Source: CAZYFH01 sp965197395 (GTDB taxonomy: Bacteria > Acidobacteriota > Vicinamibacteria > Vicinamibacterales > UBA8438). Taken from it: a stretch of 64,000 bases of DNA. Made by a program: the position numbers and the translations under genes. The notes under the pieces were generated by a model, which saw only the letters and a list, made by a program, of their open reading frames with translations, made no database searches and was not told the DNA's origin. Location: the NCBI GenBank assembly GCA_965197395.1, contig CBDANB010000007.1:868001-932000 (forward strand), given 5' to 3'. Numbering within the stretch: the first letter of the stretch is position 1; each line of letters begins with the position of its first letter. Shown here in pieces: positions 25,906 to 33,990 of the stretch.

Positions 25906-26880
25906 TTAGGACGTCCTTCGTCTGAGGATGATCCAGTGCGGGCACTTCGCCTGATCCAGGTAGAGCCGCTCGCAGTCATCGCACCGGACGCATTCGGTCA
26001 TCACGATCTTCGGTCCATCGATGGCCCCCCATTGGCACGTCTTCTCGCACATCTTGCACGTGTTGCACTCCGACCAGCGCTTGATGCGAAAGACCGTCAG
26101 GTTGGAGAGCAGGCCCAGGAAGGCGCCGACGGGACAGAGAAAGCGGCAGTAGAGGTTTCTGACGAATACGGTGGCGACCAGCAGCAGTGCCAGGCCGACC
26201 CACAGACCGGTCGTTGCCTGGCCGGTGAACATCCAGAACGGCTCCACGAAGCGGTACGCGGAGATATCGGACGTCACGAAAAAGTAGACGAGCGTCGCCG
26301 CCAACAACCCGTACTTCACCTTCGCGGCCCGCTGCTCGAGCCAGGCCGGCACGTCGAACCGCAGCCGCGTGGGGACGACCCGGTCGAGCAGCTGCGTGAG
26401 CGCGCCGTAGGCGCAGATGCGGCCGCAATACACGCGTCCCCAGAGGACGGTCGAAAGCAACGTGAACCCGGCGAACAGATACCACGCGACGCTGTATTTG
26501 AACACCGGGAGGTTGCCGGTCAGGAGACTGAAGAGGTTGACCACCGAGATGAGCTGGCTCTTCGCGAACCCCAGGTAGAGCACGGCGACTCCCAGCGTGA
26601 CGTACTTGAGCGCCACGCTTTTGCGAAAGAAGCTCACCATGGCGAACGTCGCGAACGCGACGAACAGCGACAGGTCGGTCGCCTGATCCGCCAGCAGCGT
26701 GCCCCACGTCTCCTCGTCCTCCTCGTCATCGAACCCCCATGGGTCTGGCTCCAGTGCGGCCTCCGGTTGGGCGCCAATCGTGCCGAGTGACGCGGTTTCC
26801 GGCAGCGCGTCGAGGGTGGTGGTGAGCGCGATCGATACGAAGACGGCGGTGATGAGCCCGCGGGCCAGGGTCCCGGTCAC
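25906..26880 (-). CDS. NosR/NapH-like 4Fe-4S membrane protein
   Basis: 324 aa with about six membrane segments. Two CxxxC motifs at membrane borders (VYCGRICAYG and LYCRFLCPVG) are typical of NosR/NapH proteins. The C-terminus has two ferredoxin-like clusters, CNTCKMCEKTC and CVRCDDC followed by KCP. Such proteins carry electrons across the membrane between a quinol or flavin and iron-sulfur centres. The start overlaps the FMN-binding gene by four bases, and together they cover the domains of a single NosR. No nitrous oxide reductase gene is present here, so the name should not be taken as nosR. Confidence 0.85.
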   Translation of the reverse strand: MTGTLARGLITAVFVSIALTTTLDALPETASLGTIGAQPEAALEPDPWGFDDEEDEETWGTLLADQATDLSLFVAFATFAMVSFFRKSVALKYVTLGVAVLYLGFAKSQLISVVNLFSLLTGNLPVFKYSVAWYLFAGFTLLSTVLWGRVYCGRICAYGALTQLLDRVVPTRLRFDVPAWLEQRAAKVKYGLLAATLVYFFVTSDISAYRFVEPFWMFTGQATTGLWVGLALLLVATVFVRNLYCRFLCPVGAFLGLLSNLTVFRIKRWSECNTCKMCEKTCQWGAIDGPKIVMTECVRCDDCERLYLDQAKCPHWIILRRRTS

Positions 26881-27407
26881 TTCGAGTCCCCGGGGGGAGT
26901 GAGAAACTGTCGCGCGATGCGGCGGGCGCTGTTCCTGACGGCACGGGACGCGCTCGTCACGGTCATCGTCGCTCGCGATACCGCGTCGATGTCGCGCCCG
27001 ACCCGAAAACGGTCGCGAATGCTCTTTGTATCGAACTGCGCGGCAAACTCCGGCATATCGATCGAGAAGTAGCCATACGGCTCGTTGTGGTCGACGACGA
27101 CGACGCCGGTCAGAGCTCCGATCGTGTCCATACCGACCAGGATCTGGATCGGACCATCGTAGCCGCGCTCGAGCGGTTCGAGGTCGCGCGTCAGGAACGC
27201 GAGTCCGGTGAGGCGCTGGCCGCCGCCGCTCGGGTCGTCGATGTAGGCCTTGATATGCGGCGGCGAGCCGCCTTTGGGTGAGAAGGTCGTCGCGGTAGGG
27301 AAGAGCCGCTCAAGGCGGGCCATCCGCGTGGCGTCGTGAGCGGCCTGCCGTCCGGTGACGAAGGTGGCGCTCATGATGAGCGCCGCGACGATGGGTGCGA
27401 TTTTCAT
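26877..27407 (-). CDS. FMN-binding (RnfG/NqrC/NosR-type) exported protein
   Basis: 176 aa from the ATG at 27407. The N-terminus is a signal or anchor (MKIAPIVAALIMSATFVTG). The C-terminal part holds IDMPEFAAQFDTKSI and DAVSRATMTVTSASRAV, matching the covalent flavin site D-x-x-S-x-A-T with the modified threonine at about residue 147. The usual glycine before the alanine is arginine here. Such domains receive FMN from ApbE, which is not in the window. It is co-translated with the 4Fe-4S membrane protein (ATGA overlap) and probably hands electrons to or from it on the periplasmic side. Confidence 0.85.
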   Translation of the reverse strand: MKIAPIVAALIMSATFVTGRQAAHDATRMARLERLFPTATTFSPKGGSPPHIKAYIDDPSGGGQRLTGLAFLTRDLEPLERGYDGPIQILVGMDTIGALTGVVVVDHNEPYGYFSIDMPEFAAQFDTKSIRDRFRVGRDIDAVSRATMTVTSASRAVRNSARRIARQFLTPPGDSK

Positions 27408-27563
27408 TAGAGAGCGGTCGGCGCCTGGTCCGCGGACGCCGATTATCCCGTGGCGCGGAGCCGCGGTCAAATCGCGGGGCATCGACCGCTGGCATATGAT
27501 GCCCGTGGACGTGCTGCTCGCGGCGAGACCAGCCACGAGGCACCACATCAGGCAGGAGAACAC

Positions 27564-28043
27564 ATGTCCTTGAACCGCCACATCGCGCTGCCCGCGGCGC
27601 TCGTCATCGCCTGGGTGATGCTCGCGGCGTCCACGCCCCTTACCCGCGCGCAGGATCGGCTGGCAACCGCGAGAACGGCGACCTGTACGTTTCCGCTGAT
27701 TGCGTCCGGCACCTGGACGGACGGAGACCCCGGCGCCGATGTCACGGCCGCCGACCTCTCGTTTCGCTTCGAGGCCATCGATATCGAGGACGCGACCGCC
27801 GAGGCGGTCGGCCCGTTTGGCGCCTCGCATATCATCACACGCTTGTCGGGCGAGTACCTGCATTTTCTCCAGATGTTTCAGGCCGGGCCCCTGTACTCGA
27901 CCACCATCTTCAACCAGGAGACACGCGACGGGAAGTTGATGGCGGTCCACACCCGCCACGAGTACACAACCGTCTCGCTGCCGGGGTTCACGTCACGGCC
28001 CGAGCAGTACTACGGCGAGTGCGTCCTCGAACATGCCGACTGA
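27564..28043 (+). CDS. Small secreted protein of unknown function
   Basis: 159 aa from an ATG with GGAGA eight bases upstream. The signal peptide is MSLNRHIALPAALVIAWVML with cleavage near TRAQ. The mature part contains CTFPLIASGTWTDGD, LSFRFEAIDIEDATAEAVGP, an aromatic stretch EYLHFLQMFQAGPLYSTTIF and a C-terminal cysteine in GECVLEH. The pattern suggests a beta-sandwich, but no family is recognised. Its end overlaps the start of a glycosyltransferase stub, so it was once followed by that gene. Confidence 0.6.
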   Translation: MSLNRHIALPAALVIAWVMLAASTPLTRAQDRLATARTATCTFPLIASGTWTDGDPGADVTAADLSFRFEAIDIEDATAEAVGPFGASHIITRLSGEYLHFLQMFQAGPLYSTTIFNQETRDGKLMAVHTRHEYTTVSLPGFTSRPEQYYGECVLEHAD

Positions 28044-28104
28044 CCGCGACGTCCTGATCATCATTTCGACCTACAACGAACGCGATAACCTGGCGCCGGA
28101 ACAC
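28033..28104 (+). pseudogene. N-terminal stub of a family-2 glycosyltransferase
   Basis: The ATG lies inside the last codons of the preceding gene. MPTDRDVLIIISTYNERDNL followed by APE is the first beta-strand and nucleotide-binding turn of GT2 enzymes such as polyprenol-phosphate mannosyltransferases (compare VVIPTYNERDNL). After these 23 residues the pattern ends and the DNA runs into the terminator of the converging gene. The remaining 200 or more codons are gone. Confidence 0.7.
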
Positions 28105-28119
28105 ATCTCGTCACCCACA

Positions 28120-28156
28120 CAAAGAAAGGGCGGGAGCCACGCGCTGCTCCCGCCCT
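28120..28156 (-). terminator. Rho-independent terminator
   Basis: On the reverse strand AGGGCGGGAGC pairs with GCTCCCGCCCT (28127-28156), followed by TTTCTTTGTG. It lies about 35 bp after the stop of the DUF1552 gene and ends the reverse-strand operon starting at 33845. It closely resembles the terminator at 5853. Confidence 0.85.
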
Positions 28157-28188
28157 CACCGATACCGCCGAGCCGGTGGCCCCTAGGG

Positions 28189-29529
28189 TTAGATGTGGTC
28201 CAGCCGGCCAGTGCTGTCGCCGACGCTGTCGCGGTGCACGTCGACCTTGTCAAGAATCGACAGGAGCGCGTTCGTCAACGGCGTTTTCTCCGGATACACG
28301 ATGTGACGACCGCCCTTGAGCCGACCGCCGGCGCCACCCACGAGCAGGCAGGGCAGGTCCTGGTGCTGGTGGAGGTTGCCGTTGCCGATGCCGCCGCCAT
28401 ACATGAGCAACGAGTGATCCAGCAGCGTGCCATCGCCGTCTGGCGTCGCCTGCAGCCGGTCGAGGAAATGGCTGAACAGGCTCATGTGATACGCGTTGAT
28501 CTTCTCCACGCGGGCGACCTTGTCCGGGTCGTTCCCGTGGTGCGAGATGGCGTGATGCGGGTCCGGCACACCGATGTGATTGTAGGTGCGCGTCGACGCC
28601 TCGCGGGCGAGCATGAACGTGCTGACACGCGTGATGTCGGCTTGGAACGCGAGCGTCTGCAGGTCGTACATCAGCTTCACGTGGTCGTCATAGAGCTCGG
28701 GCACACCAACCGGCATCGTCGGCAGCTCGATGTGCTCCCCGACGCGCGCCTCCATCTTCTGCACGCGCTGCTCCACCTCGCGGACGCTATCGAGATACTC
28801 CGCCACGCGCGCGGCGTCCGCGACCCCGAGGCGCGACTGCAGCCGGTCGACCTCGCCGACGATCGCATCGAGGATGCTTCGGTCCTGGCTGAGTTGGCGC
28901 CGGCGCGCTTCGGCCCCGAGCCCCTCGCCGAACAACCGCTCGAAGACGACCCGCGGGTCGGTCTGCATCGGGAGCATCGTCGTCGGTGTGCGCCACGACA
29001 GCGTGTTGACGTAGCTGCAGGCGTAGCCGATGTCACAACCGCCGACGGCAGTGAAGTCCTCGGCGGCGACCTCCAGTGAACGTAGCTGCGTGTCGCGCCC
29101 CAGCTCGTCCGCGGCGATCTGGTCGATCGTCTTCCCGCCGCGCACGTCGGCCCCTTCGGTCCGCTTGGGGTGGATGCCGCTCAGCCAGACGGCGCTGGCC
29201 CGGGCATGGTCGCCTGAGCCCTCGCCCTCGGCCGCTTCCGCCGGCCGCGATTCGAGGTTGGACAACACGAGGAGACGGTCGCGGTGCCGCTCGAGCGATG
29301 CGAGCGTCGCCGGAAGATCGAACGCCGTGCCGTCCGTCGCGGGTCGCCACTTGTCGTTGATCGCGCCGTTCGGGATGTAGGTGAACGCCAACCGGCGCAC
29401 CGGGGCGGCCGCGGTCCGAGCTGCCGCCGAGAGCGCCGGCACCATCGCATCCAGAAGCGGCAGCGCCAGCGTCGCGCCGACACCGCGCAAGAACGTCCGC
29501 CGGGGCAACGCCATCTTCGTGATGATCAT
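28189..29529 (-). CDS. DUF1552 protein with Tat signal (copy 1)
   Basis: 446 aa. The N-terminus has a twin-arginine signal (LPRRTFLRGVGATLALPLLD). DUF1552 features follow: TYIPNGAINDKW, LSNLESRPAEAA, SIHPKRTEG-like block at about 125, IDQIAADELG, SWRTPTTMLPMQTDPRVVFE, FMLAREASTRTYNHIGV, HHAISHHGNDPDK, LLDHSLLMYGGGIGNGNLH. The family resembles sulfatase/alkaline-phosphatase-like folds, but its activity is unknown. Its usual partner, a DUF1592 cytochrome, is reduced to a stub just upstream. The ATG is preceded by GGAGAG. Confidence 0.9.
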   Translation of the reverse strand: MIITKMALPRRTFLRGVGATLALPLLDAMVPALSAAARTAAAPVRRLAFTYIPNGAINDKWRPATDGTAFDLPATLASLERHRDRLLVLSNLESRPAEAAEGEGSGDHARASAVWLSGIHPKRTEGADVRGGKTIDQIAADELGRDTQLRSLEVAAEDFTAVGGCDIGYACSYVNTLSWRTPTTMLPMQTDPRVVFERLFGEGLGAEARRRQLSQDRSILDAIVGEVDRLQSRLGVADAARVAEYLDSVREVEQRVQKMEARVGEHIELPTMPVGVPELYDDHVKLMYDLQTLAFQADITRVSTFMLAREASTRTYNHIGVPDPHHAISHHGNDPDKVARVEKINAYHMSLFSHFLDRLQATPDGDGTLLDHSLLMYGGGIGNGNLHQHQDLPCLLVGGAGGRLKGGRHIVYPEKTPLTNALLSILDKVDVHRDSVGDSTGRLDHI

Positions 29530-29579
29530 CTTCTCTCCTCGGAGAAACCGACGGTGCCGACTCTGCCGTGACCGGTTCG

Positions 29580-29861
29580 CTAGGGACCGGCTGCTGCCGC
29601 GACGGCCAACTCGTCCGTCTTGGGCCGCTTCATCTTCATGCGAAACCGCTCGTTGTGGCAGGTCACACAGTAACGCTGCAGCACCGCCGCATGGTCGTCA
29701 GCGGCGGACGCCGCGGCGCGTTCCGGCGCCGGAGCGGCCGACAGCCACGCGGCGCTGACGAGCCACGCGGCCAGCAGACACCAGCCCTCACGCCATGCCG
29801 TGCCGCCGTGAGAAGAAATCTGACTCACTGCATGGGCTCCGACCAGTCGAACAGCTGGCAC
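29580..29861 (-). pseudogene. N-terminal stub of a DUF1592-type cytochrome
   Basis: 93 codons: a hydrophobic export segment (WCLLAAWLVSAAWLSAAPAP) and a heme motif in VLQRYCVTCHNERFRMK, the same as VLDQYCVTCHNSRLRTADL in the intact gene at 37833. After the heme site the family sequence (DUF1587 onward) is missing and the frame ends at AVAAAAGP. About 700 residues have been lost. Position directly upstream of DUF1552 agrees with the intact pair at 36481-40286. The true start codon is uncertain. Confidence 0.75.
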
Positions 29862-29886
29862 GGCGCACTGGTTCCCGACGTCATGA

Positions 29887-31434
29887 TCACTGATTGGCGT
29901 TGCTGGCGAACCGATTCAGCTCGTCCTGCTTGCTCGGGGTGGCGCCGAGGTCGCGGAGCAGCGCGGCGGAGCGCTCGCGCCGAATCAGGCTGGCGACCTG
30001 ATTGAACCCCTGTTCGGCGAGGTCGAGCGCCGTCCGTCCGAGCTCGTCCTTGAGGTCGGTTCTTGCGCCAGCGGAGACGAGTTGCTCGATGACGCTGTCG
30101 GCGGCCCGGTAGACCGCGCCGTGCAGCGCCGTCTGCCCGTTGGCGTTGGCGGCGTTGACGTCGACGCCTTCGGCCAGTCCCAGTTTGACCGCCTCGAGGG
30201 CGTCCTGCTCGGGCCGAAAGCGCCGCGATCCCTCGACGTGGCCCACCCCGGCCGCGAGCATGACGGCCGTATTGTTGGAGTAGGAGGCGAGACGCGGATC
30301 AGCGCCGTGCGCCGCCAGGAGGCGCATCCCATCGACGTCGGCGGCCTGGGCGGCCAGCAGATATGGTGTCGCGCCGCCGATGTTGACGAAGTTGTCCATC
30401 AGCGGGCGACCCGCACTGTAGATGTTCTCGTCCGTCCAGCGCTCGTGGAGGATCGGCACCGGCTCCGTGCGCGCGTTCGGGTCCGCGCCCTCCGCCAGCA
30501 GCATCTCGACGAGCTCGAGACTGCCGAGCTGCGTCGGATCTTCACCCGTGAACGCGACGACGACGTTGCCGAGATGCCGCTGCGGCGACCGCGAGGCCAC
30601 CAGATCGTGCAGAACCGAGCGGCCCCGTGCGTTGCTCGCATTGGGGTCGGCGCCGGCGTCGAGCAGCATGCCGGCAACGCTGTAGTGACGGTTACTGATC
30701 GCTATGCTCAGCAGGCTCCCGGCAACCGGATTCCTCCGCCGGCTCCGGGTGGCGTCCGGCTCCTCGGGCGCAACCAGGTTGACGTCGGCACCGGCGTCGA
30801 TGAGCAGCCGCACCGCATCGCGCGTGTCCTGGCGGACCGCGAACATCAACGCGGTGAACTGGCCGTTCGAAAACGCATCGACGCTGGCGCCACCCTCCAG
30901 GAGCACGTTCATCACTGCCACATGGTTTTCCGCCGCGGCCCACATCAGCGGTGTCTGGCCGCGCCAGCCGTCGGCCGCATCGATGTCGGCGCCACCGGCA
31001 CGCAGGGCCCGGACCGCGCCTACCTGTCCGGTCCGCGCGCAGGTCATGAGCGGCGGCTCACCCGTCGGCGCAAGGTTGGCATCCGCTCCCGCGTCGAGCA
31101 GCCGTTCGACCATGTCCGGGTTGGAGTTCGTGCAGGCGAGCGTTAGCGGCGTGGCGCCGTTCCGGTTGACCACGTTCGCATCCGCCCCCGCCTCGAGCAG
31201 CAGCCCAGCCAGGTCGGCGTCGTCACGGTACACCGACCAGTGGAGCGCCGTGGTGCCGTCCAGGCTGGGCGTGTTGACGTCGGTCCCCTCCCCCAGGAGG
31301 CGGGACACCGCTTCGTGGTCGCCCGCCTGCGCCGCAGTCGGGAGTGGGGCGTCGCGCTCGGCGGCGGCAAGACTGGCACCAGTCAGCGCAATCAACAGCG
31401 GGAGCAACGACGCCGAGATTCGTTGGATCTGCAT
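29887..31434 (-). CDS. Secreted ankyrin-repeat protein, 515 aa
   Basis: Signal peptide MQIQRISASLLPLLIALTGA with cleavage near LAAA. About twelve ankyrin units run from residue 35 to 500, for example DGTTALHWSVYRDDADLAGL, NGATPLTLACTNSNPDMVER, GQTPLMWAAAENHVAVMNVL and NANGQTALHGAVYRAADSVI. Ankyrin arrays bind proteins; an exported one probably organises partners in the periplasm. It sits between the propeller cytochrome (31686) and the DUF1592 stub, matching the gene order of the second module where the ankyrin gene is divergent at 40385. Confidence 0.9.
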   Translation of the reverse strand: MQIQRISASLLPLLIALTGASLAAAERDAPLPTAAQAGDHEAVSRLLGEGTDVNTPSLDGTTALHWSVYRDDADLAGLLLEAGADANVVNRNGATPLTLACTNSNPDMVERLLDAGADANLAPTGEPPLMTCARTGQVGAVRALRAGGADIDAADGWRGQTPLMWAAAENHVAVMNVLLEGGASVDAFSNGQFTALMFAVRQDTRDAVRLLIDAGADVNLVAPEEPDATRSRRRNPVAGSLLSIAISNRHYSVAGMLLDAGADPNASNARGRSVLHDLVASRSPQRHLGNVVVAFTGEDPTQLGSLELVEMLLAEGADPNARTEPVPILHERWTDENIYSAGRPLMDNFVNIGGATPYLLAAQAADVDGMRLLAAHGADPRLASYSNNTAVMLAAGVGHVEGSRRFRPEQDALEAVKLGLAEGVDVNAANANGQTALHGAVYRAADSVIEQLVSAGARTDLKDELGRTALDLAEQGFNQVASLIRRERSAALLRDLGATPSKQDELNRFASNANQ

Positions 31435-31633
31435 TTTGAGTTACCAGTCATGCCTGGGGATTCATCGAACGCGCCCCAGGCGAATCATCCGACCGCGACG
31501 AGACTCCGCACCCTGCGCAGGCACGCCCGTTCCCCGAATCGTACAGCGGGGTCGGGCGTCATTCAAAGGAACGTCTCGTGGCGAGCGCCACGCGTCGCCG
31601 ACTCTGCATCGAGTCTCCCTCGGTTCGGAGAGC

Positions 31634-31657
31634 GGCCGGGCGGCGCGCCGCCCGGCC
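31634..31657. other. Perfect 24-bp GC palindrome
   Basis: GGCCGGGCGGCG and its exact reverse complement are adjacent, giving a self-complementary 24-mer made only of G and C. It lies 29 bp after the stop of the reverse-strand cytochrome gene at 31686, so it could slow or end transcription there, but no T-run follows. Confidence 0.7.
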
Positions 31658-31685
31658 ATCCATCAGGCGCGTGCGAGTGACCGCC

Positions 31686-33845
31686 TCACTCTGCCAACGG
31701 GTGCGGCCTGATCTGAAACCGCATAATCTCGCTGGTCATCCCCTTGCCGCCTTCGTTGTGCCAGTTCGCGATGGTGTCGTTGCTCGCCCACACGCCCCGA
31801 CCCTTCCAGCCGGCGGTCGGGTCGTCAATCCGGCCGTCCAGACCGCGTGTGTAGAAGCCGAGCGGGTACGGGACCCGGAGCGTGACCATCTCGCCGTTCT
31901 CCGGGAGCAGCGCGATCAGCGAGTCAGACGTCGTCCCGTTGACCAGTGGGACATTGGCGCCGAGCCCCAGCGTGTCGAACTGGTCGACCCACATGTAGTA
32001 GTGGAAGTCGGCGCTGCCGGCCGCCGAGACGCCCTTCATCTGCGGTCCGGGCGTGGGATAGAGCGTCCAGCCCTCGGGGCAGTGCTGGCCGGTCGCCTCG
32101 GGGCCGTTCAGCACCTGGCACTGAGTCCGGTCGAAGCTCGCCAGGTGGCCGCTGCCGCCCAGCGCGGTCCAGATGAGGCCGTCCCGATCGGCGTCGATCC
32201 CACGCGGCCCGTGTCCCCACTGGCTCGGTGGAACCGCATCGGTCTCGAACGGCGGCTCATAGCGCTCGGCCAGGCAGGTCTCGGGGTCCAGCCGGACCAG
32301 CTCGCCCGGTACCGGATTCGGATACGGCCGCGCGATCCAGATGGAGCCGTCGACCGGGTTCGGGATGATGCCGTAGGCGAAGCCGCTGATCCGCGCGTCC
32401 TTGGTCGGGTCGCGCGCTTCGTTCGGCTCGGTGTACTCGCCGATCGTGCCGTCGCCGTTCGTGTCCATGATCGTCGGACACCACCCCTGCGACGCGCGCT
32501 CGTCACCCGTCTCGTCGAACAGCTTCGTGTTGATCCAACCAACGACATTGCTGTCACCGCTGATCCAGAGCGTGTCGTTGTCGTCGGCAGCGAACTGCAG
32601 GTGATGCGTGTCGAAACAGGTGTCGATCAGCACGAACGTCTGGCTCTCGGTGTCGTAGTAGGACATCTGTCGGCCGGCGCGCTGGAGCGGGAACCGTGTG
32701 ACCGAGGGGTGGTCCGACTCCTGACACCACGACGCGTTCTCGCGCGGCCGGATCGTGGAGGTCATCCAGACACGGCCCTTCGCGTCCATCATCGGGTTGT
32801 GCGGGTTGGCCGGTCCCGTGCGCGCGATCTCCTCCGTTCCCCAATACGGCGAGGGCACGGGCTCGGCCGTCGGCGCACCGTAACCCGCGCCCCGCTGTTC
32901 CATCGACACGCGAGTCGGGATCTCGAGGTCGAACGACTGATGCGCGACGGGGTCGGTGATCACGAGCTTGCCAAGCATGTCGACGCCATAGACGGGGCCG
33001 TTGGCATAGAGCGTCGGGTTTCGTTTGTCCGTGGCGATCTCGTCGTGGATGAACCCGCGATCGGTCGACCAGCCCCACTGGGTCAGGACGAGGTTGCGCT
33101 CGACGCCCTCCGGCCGAGGCGGCGCGGGCGGCACTTCGCCTGCCAAGATCCGGTCCGTCCAGTCCGCGAACAGACCGAGGGATCGGTCACGACCCATCCG
33201 GTTGATCCCGGCGTTCATGCCGGCGCCGGCCGAGCCGATCAGCACCCGCTGGTCCCAGGCGTGCAGCGTCGAGTCGTAGTCGCTGAGGTTGGGCACTTCC
33301 CGTGTCGCCAAGTTGCCCATCTGGTGACATAGCTGGCAGCCGTCCTTCAAGCGGTCGACCCAGTGCGCCTGCTGGCGCATCTCTCGTCCGATGCCGTTGC
33401 CGCTCTCCCCGGTGCCGGGGAACTCGTCAGTCGTCGGGACTTCCAGGAGCGAGTACCAGTAGTTGCCCGGATAGATCGCCGCTGCCTCACGGGGACTCGA
33501 TGCCGCCGTGGGGTTCAGCTCGACACGCTCACCGGGTCGTGCCGCCTGCGCGGCTGAGTCGACCAGGCCGTAGCCGCGTGCCCAGACCTTGTAGCTGGCG
33601 TCGGGCAGATCGGGCACGAGGAAGCGACCGTCGTCGTCGGTGACGACGATCTTTCGAAAGACGGTCTCGAGGTCCTCGGTCGAGGCGACCACCCAGACTC
33701 CGGCCTCCGGACCGTTCGTACTCCGCACGACGCCGCTGATGTCGTCACTGGCCGCAGACGGCGCAGCGCTGGCGAGCCACAGGAGGCTTCCGACCGCGAT
33801 CAACGCGACGCTCGCGAGCGTCGCTCGCCGCAACTTGGCTTGCAT
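31686..33845 (-). CDS. Exported propeller cytochrome c with regulatory-like N-terminal domain (copy 1)
   Basis: 719 aa with a signal peptide (ATLASVALIAVGSLLWLASA). Residues 36-110 form a carboxypeptidase-regulatory-like (transthyretin-type) beta-sandwich: ISGVVRSTNGPEAGVWVVAS, TDDDGRFLVPDLPDASYKVW. A single heme motif lies at 170-174 (DGCQLCHQMG). The remaining 500 residues show repeated blades with DTCFDTHHLQFAADDNDTLW and GPRGIDADRDGLIWTALGGS, like a streptogramin-lyase or NHL-type propeller. It resembles the copy at 41907 along its whole length. It is the first gene of a reverse operon with ankyrin, DUF1592 stub and DUF1552. A periplasmic redox enzyme is plausible; substrate unknown. Confidence 0.85.
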   Translation of the reverse strand: MQAKLRRATLASVALIAVGSLLWLASAAPSAASDDISGVVRSTNGPEAGVWVVASTEDLETVFRKIVVTDDDGRFLVPDLPDASYKVWARGYGLVDSAAQAARPGERVELNPTAASSPREAAAIYPGNYWYSLLEVPTTDEFPGTGESGNGIGREMRQQAHWVDRLKDGCQLCHQMGNLATREVPNLSDYDSTLHAWDQRVLIGSAGAGMNAGINRMGRDRSLGLFADWTDRILAGEVPPAPPRPEGVERNLVLTQWGWSTDRGFIHDEIATDKRNPTLYANGPVYGVDMLGKLVITDPVAHQSFDLEIPTRVSMEQRGAGYGAPTAEPVPSPYWGTEEIARTGPANPHNPMMDAKGRVWMTSTIRPRENASWCQESDHPSVTRFPLQRAGRQMSYYDTESQTFVLIDTCFDTHHLQFAADDNDTLWISGDSNVVGWINTKLFDETGDERASQGWCPTIMDTNGDGTIGEYTEPNEARDPTKDARISGFAYGIIPNPVDGSIWIARPYPNPVPGELVRLDPETCLAERYEPPFETDAVPPSQWGHGPRGIDADRDGLIWTALGGSGHLASFDRTQCQVLNGPEATGQHCPEGWTLYPTPGPQMKGVSAAGSADFHYYMWVDQFDTLGLGANVPLVNGTTSDSLIALLPENGEMVTLRVPYPLGFYTRGLDGRIDDPTAGWKGRGVWASNDTIANWHNEGGKGMTSEIMRFQIRPHPLAE

Positions 33846-33990
33846 GAGTCGACTCCTCTCTTCGGGGTCCCTGGATTCCCGCTCGTTTCGACGGGATGGC
33901 CCGCATTATACTGCCGGTGTGCCCGTCCGTTGCACCGCGAATGCGCCCGTCGCTGTTCAGATTCACCGCCGTCTCGGTGCGGCACGGCGC

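Noticed and set aside
25906..27407. Annotation as a nitrous-oxide-reduction nosR locus
   Set aside because: No nosZ, nosD, nosF, nosY or nosL in the window and the FMN domain is a separate gene; only the domain types are shared.
31578..33332. Forward frame of 584 codons opposite the propeller cytochrome
   Set aside because: The reverse strand has a signal peptide, heme motif and a close paralogue at 41907; the forward frame has none of these.
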